DNA of 14,151 nt from Candidatus Falkowbacteria bacterium RIFCSPLOWO2_02_FULL_45_15. Lineage in GTDB: Bacteria; Patescibacteriota; Patescibacteriia; Patescibacteriales; XYC2-FULL-47-12. Under the pieces are notes generated by a model. The model was not told where the DNA came from and searched no databases. It worked only from the letters and a program-made list of their open reading frames with translations. Below, piece after piece: positions 1 through 4,791 of this stretch. Every line of letters starts with the position of its first letter. The stretch's first letter is position 1. The position numbers and the translations under genes were made by a program. Where the stretch lies: contig MFFV01000041.1 of assembly GCA_001777995.1 (NCBI GenBank), positions 5,111 to 19,261 on the forward strand, read 5' to 3'.

Positions 1-104
1 TAGCGGAACCGGCGCCGGCTGAAAATTCACCGACAATCGCGCCGACGACAATAGAGCCGGAAGCGCTGTCGGATAGCGGGAACGCGACGACGACGGGACA
101 GTAG
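1..104 (+). CDS. C-terminal end of an unidentified Pro/Ala/Thr-rich protein (partial)
   Basis: The frame beginning at base 3 is open from the window edge to a TAG at 102-104 and encodes about 33 residues rich in Ala, Pro, Thr and Glu, ending in SDSGNATTTGQ. The composition (GC-rich, low complexity) differs sharply from the AT-rich non-coding sequence that starts directly after the stop, which supports real coding sequence. Such a tail is typical of disordered linkers or C-termini of surface or secreted proteins, but no domain is visible and no function can be given. The gene starts outside the window. Confidence 0.55.
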   Translation, partial: AEPAPAENSPTIAPTTIEPEALSDSGNATTTGQ

Positions 105-106
105 GA

Positions 107-130
107 AATGTCAAATTACAAATGTCAAAT
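107..130 (+). repeat. left arm of inverted repeat enclosing the four-helix-bundle gene
   Basis: This 24-base arm begins AATGTCAAATTA and contains the 10-mer AATGTCAAAT twice. It matches the reverse complement of 533-556 at 23 of 24 positions. The arm begins three bases after the upstream stop codon and overlaps the earliest possible start of the enclosed gene. Confidence 0.85.
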
Positions 131-139
131 ATCAAATCA

Positions 140-502
140 ATGTCCAATGACAAAACTCAAAAATTTGATTTAGCAGAACGTACGGCAAGATTCAGTGAAA
201 ATATTATCGAATTTATTAAAGAGGTATTAAATAATTCCGTTAACCAACCGCTCCTCAATCAACTGATACGTTCCGCAACCAGTATCGGCGCAAACTATAT
301 GGAAGCTGATGGCGCAGAATCCAAAAAAGATTTTAATCATAAAATAGGGATTTGCAAGAAGGAAGCGAAAGAAACAATGTATTGGCTAAGAATATTGGCA
401 AAAGCTAACCCAAGCAAAGTTGATGCAAGCCGTAAGTTATGGCAAGAAGCGCACGAATTAACTTTGATATTTTCCGCCATTATTAACTCAAGCAAGAATT
501 GA
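140..502 (+). CDS. four helix bundle protein (23S rRNA intervening-sequence protein family)
   Basis: About 120 residues, the usual size for this family (the small all-helical proteins first found encoded in 23S rRNA intervening sequences). Recognisable features are the N-terminal FDLAERTARFSENIIEF block, the SATSIGANYMEADGA block and the KKEAKETMYWLRIL block, which together mark the family. The proteins form four-helix bundles; their biochemical role is not established. I place the start at the second ATG (140). The earlier in-frame ATG at 122 would add MSNIKS, which is encoded by the flanking repeat and is unlikely to be native. There is no Shine-Dalgarno sequence. The gene lies alone between an inverted repeat on each side and ends before a shared terminator at 579-611. 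The family call is confident; the exact start is not. Confidence 0.85.
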   Translation: MSNDKTQKFDLAERTARFSENIIEFIKEVLNNSVNQPLLNQLIRSATSIGANYMEADGAESKKDFNHKIGICKKEAKETMYWLRILAKANPSKVDASRKLWQEAHELTLIFSAIINSSKN

Positions 503-532
503 TATTATTTGGCATTAAAGCATTTGATATTG

Positions 533-556
533 ATTTGACATTTGAAATTTGACATT
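533..556 (-). repeat. right arm of inverted repeat enclosing the four-helix-bundle gene
   Basis: The reverse complement of this segment equals 107-130 except for one base (A versus T at position 12 of the arm). With the left arm it brackets a unit of 450 bp containing one gene. Confidence 0.85.
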
Positions 557-578
557 AGTAATGAAAAATAGTTGCATA

Positions 579-611
579 AAAAAACATCCCCCAGGTAAAG
601 GGATGTTTTTT
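579..611. terminator. bidirectional intrinsic terminator
   Basis: A perfect 12-bp stem, AAAAAACATCCC (579-590) with GGGATGTTTTTT (600-611), has a 9-base loop. The stem has A-runs on the left and T-runs on the right, so it reads as a hairpin plus U-tract on both strands. It lies exactly between the + strand four-helix-bundle gene and the - strand membrane protein gene, which converge on it. Confidence 0.85.
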
Positions 612-635
612 ACATAAGCAAATCATTTTAGCGTC

Positions 636-1112
636 TTATATTACTATCCACATTCCCGCTAAAAATATTATTTGCAAGATTAGGCCGAGTGAAAAGGGAA
701 TTTCGTAGGGCAAAAGATTGACGTGCAGGTAATAGTGGAAATTTTGCAGGGGGTCAATCAGCCGGTGCAAAGCGCGGGCAAAACGATTATCCCATTCTTC
801 GCTCAAACGATGGATGGCCATCAGCCAGTCCGGCAAAATAGCGCCAATAACTGCGGCGATAACAATGGGCGTAAAGACATCGGCAGTTTTAAAATAAGCT
901 AACAGCATAAAGTTCAAGAGCAGAATCGCCTGGTCAATGATTGCCGCCCAAGCCATGCCGGCTAAGGATAATTTCCCTAATTTTACTTCATCGCCGTGCG
1001 GAATGATGTCAAAAACATAATGCGAAATCAGCCCAACTAAAAAAGCGGTAAAGGGATTGGGTAAGTATCCGCCGATGACGACGCCGAGAGTGGAATGGAC
1101 GGTGAGGAACAT
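636..1112 (-). CDS. small integral membrane protein, YdjM/DUF457-like (predicted metal-dependent hydrolase)
   Basis: 158 residues, mostly hydrophobic, with three to four predicted membrane segments (roughly residues 8-30, 52-72, 80-97 and 138-157). The N-terminal region has the pattern seen in YdjM/DUF457-type membrane proteins annotated as metal-dependent hydrolases: His6, a GLISHYVFDIIPHGD block (His31, Asp35, His39, Asp41) and a polar stretch with HRLSEEWDNRF near residues 101-111. These His and Asp residues are plausible metal ligands, but no activity is established for this group. The start ATG at 1112 is preceded only by A/T bases. The gene lies 34 bp behind tRNA-Leu on the same strand and may share its promoter. 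It ends in front of the terminator at 579-611. The fold call is reasonable; the function is uncertain. Confidence 0.6.
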   Translation of the reverse strand: MFLTVHSTLGVVIGGYLPNPFTAFLVGLISHYVFDIIPHGDEVKLGKLSLAGMAWAAIIDQAILLLNFMLLAYFKTADVFTPIVIAAVIGAILPDWLMAIHRLSEEWDNRFARALHRLIDPLQNFHYYLHVNLLPYEIPFSLGLILQIIFLAGMWIVI

Positions 1113-1121
1113 ACGATAAAA

Positions 1122-1143
1122 TTTTAATTTTTAAAAATTAAAA
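1122..1143. repeat. AT-only perfect palindrome in the tRNA/membrane-protein gap
   Basis: A perfect 22-bp palindrome, TTTTAATTTTT followed by its reverse complement, containing the core TTAATTTTTAAAAATTA that recurs in other gaps of the window. It lies just after the 3' end of tRNA-Leu and just before the start of the membrane protein gene. It could be a weak terminator or processing signal for the tRNA, or only spacer. Confidence 0.6.
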
Positions 1144-1146
1144 AGT

Positions 1147-1233
1147 TGGTGCCGATGGTGGGGGTCGAACCCACACGATGTTGCCATCACTGGATTTTGA
1201 GTCCAGCGCGTCTGCCAATTCCGCCACATCGGC
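1147..1233 (-). tRNA. tRNA-Leu(CAA), CCA encoded
   Basis: The reverse complement folds into a complete class II tRNA of 87 nt. The acceptor stem is GCCGATG/CATCGGC (7 bp). The anticodon stem CTGGA/TCCAG encloses loop CTCAAAA, giving anticodon CAA (reads UUG). The long variable arm has stem GATG/CATC capped by GCAA. The T arm is GTGGG-TTCGACC-CCCAC. Discriminator A and a genomically encoded CCA (1147-1149) complete the 3' end. The long variable arm and discriminator A fit leucine identity. A strong promoter lies just upstream (1253-1281). Confidence 0.97.
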
Positions 1234-1252
1234 TTATGCTAAAACTTGTTTC

Positions 1253-1281
1253 ATTTTATCGCAGAAAGGGGAGGTTGTCAA
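1253..1281 (-). promoter_or_regulatory. sigma70-type promoter of tRNA-Leu
   Basis: On the - strand, TTGACA (1281-1276) is followed by a 17-base spacer and TAAAAT (1258-1253). The start point would fall near 1246, about 13 bases before the mature tRNA 5' end. Consensus -35, near-consensus -10 and ideal spacing make this one of the best promoters in the window. Its -35 overlaps the -35 of the parAB promoter on the other strand. Confidence 0.8.
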
Positions 1282-1303
1282 AAGACCGCAATCATTATAT
1301 AAT
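1275..1303 (+). promoter_or_regulatory. sigma70-type promoter of parAB
   Basis: TTGTCA (1275-1280), a 17-base spacer and TATAAT (1298-1303) predict a start near 1310 and a leader of about 64 nt to the parA ATG at 1374. The leader is almost entirely A/T. The -35 hexamer is the opposite strand of the tRNA-Leu -35, so the two promoters are back to back on one shared element. Confidence 0.75.
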
Positions 1304-1373
1304 AATAATATAAAATTTTTACTTTTATAATTTTTACTTAAAAATTAAAAATTTAGATTTAAAAATTATCAAG

Positions 1374-2144
1374 ATGTCTAAAATAATTTCCATCATCAAC
1401 CAAAAAGGCGGAGTCGGAAAAACGACCACGGCGGTAAATTTAGGGGCGTATTTGGCGCAGTTAGGCAAGCGCGTGCTGCTCGTGGACATTGACCCGCAGG
1501 CGAACGCCACTTCGGGTTTAGGCATCAACCACCAAGAACTGCCGCACGGCGTTTATGAAGCAATCATCGGCGCCGTGCCGCTGCAGCAAACCATCCAGCA
1601 TACGGTGCAGGAAAATTATAAAGTGGCGCCGGCAACCATTGCTTTAGCCGGCGCGGGCGTAGAGCTCGTTAATTTACCGGCGCGCGAGTTTCGGCTGGAG
1701 CAAATTTTGCAGTCTATCCGCAGCGAATACGATTACGTCATCGTTGATTCGCCGCCGTCTTTGGGGCTATTGACCGTCAACGGGCTGGTGGCGGCGGACG
1801 AAATTTTAATTCCCATTCAATCCGAATATTTCGCGCTGGAAGGTTTAAGCCACCTGCTGCACACGATTAGTTTGGTACAAAATGGTCTAAAGCCATCGTT
1901 AGGCATTTTGGGGGCGGTGATTACGATGTACGACGCGCGCAACCGGCTGTCGCGCGAAGTGATGAACGAGCTTTACCAATATTTTCCCAACAAGGTTTTC
2001 CGCACCGTTATTCCGCGTTCGGTGAAACTCGCCGAAGCGCCCTCTTTCGGCCGCTCCATTCTGCACTACGACCCGCATTCGCGCGGCGCGCGGGCGTATG
2101 AGAAATTAGCGAGAGAAGTCATTGACCTTGAGAAGAATTTTTAA
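1374..2144 (+). CDS. parA: chromosome partitioning ATPase ParA (Soj)
   Basis: 256 residues, normal for chromosomal ParA/Soj. It is a deviant Walker-A P-loop ATPase: QKGGVGKTT at residues 10-18 with the signature Lys11, a switch-like DIDPQANATSGLG block (Asp40), and a Walker-B type segment YVIVDSPPSLG at 121-131. It is expected to bind DNA non-specifically as an ATP-dependent dimer and to act with ParB in moving replicated origins. It has no N-terminal helix-turn-helix extension, which fits a chromosomal rather than a plasmid type Ia protein. The ATG at 1374 is the natural start because MSKIISIINQKGG begins the first strand; no Shine-Dalgarno sequence precedes it. parB follows 72 bp downstream and the two form a likely operon driven from 1275-1303. 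Confidence 0.96.
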   Translation: MSKIISIINQKGGVGKTTTAVNLGAYLAQLGKRVLLVDIDPQANATSGLGINHQELPHGVYEAIIGAVPLQQTIQHTVQENYKVAPATIALAGAGVELVNLPAREFRLEQILQSIRSEYDYVIVDSPPSLGLLTVNGLVAADEILIPIQSEYFALEGLSHLLHTISLVQNGLKPSLGILGAVITMYDARNRLSREVMNELYQYFPNKVFRTVIPRSVKLAEAPSFGRSILHYDPHSRGARAYEKLAREVIDLEKNF

Positions 2145-2157
2145 TTTTTAAAAATTA
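2142..2157. repeat. AT-only palindrome at the end of parA
   Basis: TAATTTTTAAAAATTA is a perfect 16-bp palindrome that begins within the parA stop region. The same core occurs at 1122-1143, and a close relative occurs near 4657-4681. The remainder of the 72-bp parA-parB gap is A/T-rich with no other signal. Confidence 0.5.
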
Positions 2158-2216
2158 GATATTAAGTATTCTTTAAAAATTATAGAATTATAAAATTAAA
2201 AATTTAATAATATTGT

Positions 2217-3155
2217 ATGCCAAATCTTAAAACATCTTCCCTCGGCCGCGGCTTAAGCTCCCTCATTCCTTCCAAAGGCGCGCCGCAAAACGACAATGTC
2301 GTGAGTAATGAACGGCCTTTAGAGGAGGGCGTGCTGGTGCCGGTAAGCCCGGCTCCCCCCGAACGGCAAAATGTCGGCGGCGAGTTAAAATACGTCCCTA
2401 TTCATTTAGTTTCCGCTAATCCGCACCAGCCGCGGTCGTCTTTTGCCGAAGAAAGCTTGGAGGAGATGACTCGCTCCGTCAAAGAGCAGGGAATCCTGCA
2501 GCCGTTAGTCGTAACCGCTCAAGACGGCGGGCGGTATGAATTGGTGGTGGGCGAACGCAGACTGCGGGCGGCGAAGCGCGCCGGTCTTAACGCGGTGCCG
2601 GTGATTGTCAGGGAAGCAAGCGAACAGCAGAAGCTGGAATTGGCGCTGATTGAAAATATCATGCGCGAGGATTTAAACCCGATAGAGCTCGCGCTCGCGT
2701 ACCAGAAGTATTTGGACGAATTTGAGTTAACGCATGAAGACGCTTCGCACCGGCTGGGCAAATCGCGTTCGGGCATTTCCAACACGATGCGCTTGCTGCA
2801 GTTGCCGGAAGAGATCAAGCAGGCGGTGCGCGAGGGGCGCTTGTCAGACGCGCACGCTAAAATTATCGTCGGTTTGCCGACGGTTGAGCAGCAGCTTGAC
2901 ATGTACAGGCGGGTGGTGGAGCGCGGGCTTTCCATCAACCGGATGCGGGTGGAAATCCAAAAAATGGGCGGCACCAAAGAGGCGCGGCTGAAAATTTATC
3001 CCCAAGACGAGGAACTGCAAAAAAAGTTGCGCCAATACTTAGGCACTCGCGTTTCCATCCAACGGTCGGGGTATAAAGGTAAAATTATAATAGACTTTTT
3101 TAACTATGACGAGATGGTGGAAATCGCCAATAAAGTATTAGGAGAGAGTAAATAG
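2217..3155 (+). CDS. parB: chromosome partitioning protein ParB (Spo0J)
   Basis: 312 residues, typical length. The N-terminus carries SLGRGLSSLIP (residues 8-18), the conserved peptide of chromosomal ParB proteins that contacts ParA. After a disordered Pro-rich linker comes the ParB/Srx-type CTP-binding domain with NPHQPR (68-73) and GERRLRAAKRAG (112-123), then ENIMREDLNPIELA (146-159) and a helix-turn-helix (about 171-192, THEDASHRLGKSRSGISNTMRLL) that binds parS. A basic C-terminal dimerisation region follows (about 255-312). All motifs needed for CTP-dependent DNA clamping appear intact. I saw no copy of the canonical parS palindrome in the window. The gene ends 18 bp before the convergent RSH gene; a possible shared terminator lies in between. 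Confidence 0.96.
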   Translation: MPNLKTSSLGRGLSSLIPSKGAPQNDNVVSNERPLEEGVLVPVSPAPPERQNVGGELKYVPIHLVSANPHQPRSSFAEESLEEMTRSVKEQGILQPLVVTAQDGGRYELVVGERRLRAAKRAGLNAVPVIVREASEQQKLELALIENIMREDLNPIELALAYQKYLDEFELTHEDASHRLGKSRSGISNTMRLLQLPEEIKQAVREGRLSDAHAKIIVGLPTVEQQLDMYRRVVERGLSINRMRVEIQKMGGTKEARLKIYPQDEELQKKLRQYLGTRVSIQRSGYKGKIIIDFFNYDEMVEIANKVLGESK

Positions 3156-3183
3156 GTGGTAAGAAAAATTTTTTTACTTCCAC
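3156..3183. terminator. possible bidirectional terminator between parB and the RSH gene
   Basis: GTGGTAAGAAAAA and TTTTTTTACTTCCAC form an imperfect inverted repeat (10 of 14 positions) with A-runs on one side and T-runs on the other. It sits in the tiny gap between two convergent genes and includes the RSH stop codon. The stem is weak and contains an internal mismatch block, so confidence is modest. Confidence 0.45.
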
Positions 3184-4637
3184 TTAATAAACTTCATGAA
3201 ACCGCCGCCTTCTTTCAGGGCTTGTTTTATTTTTTCGCGGGCGCGGCTCGTTTTCGCGATTTTCATCCAGTCGCGGCTGGGTTTTTTATTTTTATCCGTG
3301 ATGATTTCTACCGTATCGCCGCTTTTGAGGGCGGTATCCAGTTTATTGATTCTGTCGTTAATCATCACGCCGACGCAGTGATGGCCGATGTCGGTATGGA
3401 CGGCGTAGGCAAAATCAATCGGAGTGGAGCCCTCCGGCAAGTCAATTACGTCGCCTTTGGGGGTAAAAACGAAAATGCGGTTGCGAAAGACGTCAATTTT
3501 CGCGACCGACATAAACTCTTCGCTGTCTTTAGCTTGGCGCATCAATTCCAAAATATCGCGCACCCATTTCGGCTGTTTGCCAATCCCGAGCTCTCGGGAT
3601 TTTTTATTTTTATAGTACCAGTGGGCGGCGATGCCGTAGAGAGATTCTTCGTACATTTTGCGGGTCGCCACCTGAAATTCGGTTACTTTGCCGTGCGGCC
3701 CGAAGACGGTCGTATGCAGAGCTTGGTAGCCGTTGGGTTTGGGCACGGCGACGTAATCTTTAAAGCGGTTGGGCTTCGGCTTCCAAAGGGCGTGGATGAC
3801 GCCGATGGTTTTATAGCAGTCGGCGATGCTCTCCACGATGATGCGCAAGGCAAAAACGTCGTAAATTTCCGAAAATTTCCGCTCCTTATTTTGCATTTTT
3901 TGAAAGACGCTGTACAGGCTTTTAAAACGCCCTTGAATTTCAAATTTTATTCCCGCCTCTTTTAATTCGGGGATTAAAATGCCTTCCGTTTCCTGAATAA
4001 ACTGTTTGTTGCCTACCTTTTGTTCAATTTCATATTTAAACTCCAACTTTTTGTATTCCTCCGGATAAAGATGCTTAAAGCAAAGGTCTTCCATTTGGTT
4101 TTTGAAATACCAGATGCCCAGGAGACTGGCGATAGGCACGTATATTTCTAAAGTTTCCCGAGCGATGCGCAGCCGCTTGTCTTCCGGCAGGGCGTCAAGC
4201 GTTTCCAAATTATGCAGACGGTCGGCAAAACGGATTAAAATCACGCGGATGTCGGCGGCCATGGCGATAAACATTTTTTTCAGGCTTTCCGTGTGGCGCT
4301 CAATGCCGCGGTATTTTACTTTGCTTAATTTGGTAACTCCCTCAACGAGCGTGGCGATTTTTTTACCGAATTGTTTTTCTAAATCTTCCAGCGAGCGGCT
4401 GGTATCTTCAGGCACGTCGTGCAAGAGCCCGGCGATTACCACATCCGTCTCCGCTCTGATGGCGGCTAAAGTCAAAGCGGTACGCAGCGAATGTTGCAGG
4501 TAAGGTTCGCCGGAGCGTCTGGTTTGCCCTTGATGCGCCTCGGCCGCGTACTCATAAGCCAATTCCACCAAAGTAGTGTCGGCTTTGGGGTCGTTTTGCC
4601 TGATTTGGGCGAGAAGTTGGGAGAGAGTAAGAGGCAT
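3174..4637 (-). CDS. rel: RelA/SpoT homologue (RSH), (p)ppGpp synthetase/hydrolase, short form without ACT domain
   Basis: 487 residues, against roughly 700-750 for full-length Rel/SpoT. The N-terminal HD hydrolase domain keeps His49, the HDVPEDT motif (His73, Asp74, Glu77, Asp78) and FADRLHN (Asp139), so ppGpp hydrolysis looks possible. The synthetase domain has GRFKSLYSVFQKM (236-248), YDVFALRIIV with Asp260, RFKDYVAVPKPNGYQALHTT (291-310), Glu320 and GIAAHW (335-340). Within the usual EIQIRT block the protein reads EFQVAT, so a normally conserved Arg is Ala. A TGS domain follows (about 386-447), then SRDWMKIAKTSRAREKI. The protein stops where the helical/zinc-finger and ACT regulatory domains would start. 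A palindrome at 3582-3601 encodes SRELGI between the synthetase and TGS domains. Whether it is bifunctional cannot be read from sequence. Confidence 0.93.
   Translation of the reverse strand: MPLTLSQLLAQIRQNDPKADTTLVELAYEYAAEAHQGQTRRSGEPYLQHSLRTALTLAAIRAETDVVIAGLLHDVPEDTSRSLEDLEKQFGKKIATLVEGVTKLSKVKYRGIERHTESLKKMFIAMAADIRVILIRFADRLHNLETLDALPEDKRLRIARETLEIYVPIASLLGIWYFKNQMEDLCFKHLYPEEYKKLEFKYEIEQKVGNKQFIQETEGILIPELKEAGIKFEIQGRFKSLYSVFQKMQNKERKFSEIYDVFALRIIVESIADCYKTIGVIHALWKPKPNRFKDYVAVPKPNGYQALHTTVFGPHGKVTEFQVATRKMYEESLYGIAAHWYYKNKKSRELGIGKQPKWVRDILELMRQAKDSEEFMSVAKIDVFRNRIFVFTPKGDVIDLPEGSTPIDFAYAVHTDIGHHCVGVMINDRINKLDTALKSGDTVEIITDKNKKPSRDWMKIAKTSRAREKIKQALKEGGGFMKFIKWK
3582..3601. repeat. 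palindrome inside the RSH gene, terminator-like on the + strand
   Basis: AATCCCGA (3582-3589) and TCGGGATT (3594-3601) form a perfect 8-bp stem with a 4-base loop. On + it is followed directly by a T-run, so it has the shape of an intrinsic terminator for transcription antisense to the RSH gene. In the RSH protein it encodes SRELGI (residues 347-352) in the linker between the synthetase and TGS domains. Confidence 0.75.
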
Positions 4638-4656
4638 AGAAAAAATTTTTAATTTT

Positions 4657-4681
4657 ATATTTTTTAATTTTTAAAAAATAT
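4657..4681. repeat. AT-only palindrome in the topA-RSH gap
   Basis: ATATTTTTTAA, three T bases, then TTAAAAAATAT: a perfect inverted repeat with 11-bp arms. It lies in the 154-bp gap between the topA stop and the RSH start on the - strand. The rest of that gap is A/T-rich sequence plus a degenerate GC patch near 4745-4760 (CCTGCCTGCCGGTAAGTAAG), whose GCCGGTAAGTA part also occurs at 8390-8400. I see no further signal in the gap. Confidence 0.55.
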
Positions 4682-4791
4682 CTAATATCTAATTTTTAAA
4701 CATCTAATAAACTGGAGTGGCTTAAGGCATTAGAAGTTTAGAACCTGCCTGCCGGTAAGTAAGTTTAAAAATTAAGATTTATTTAAAAATT

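Noticed and set aside
3156..3965. 269-codon open frame on + opposite the RSH gene
   Set aside because: It is the antisense shadow of the well-conserved RSH gene; the same holds for the other long frames opposite topA, dprA and der.
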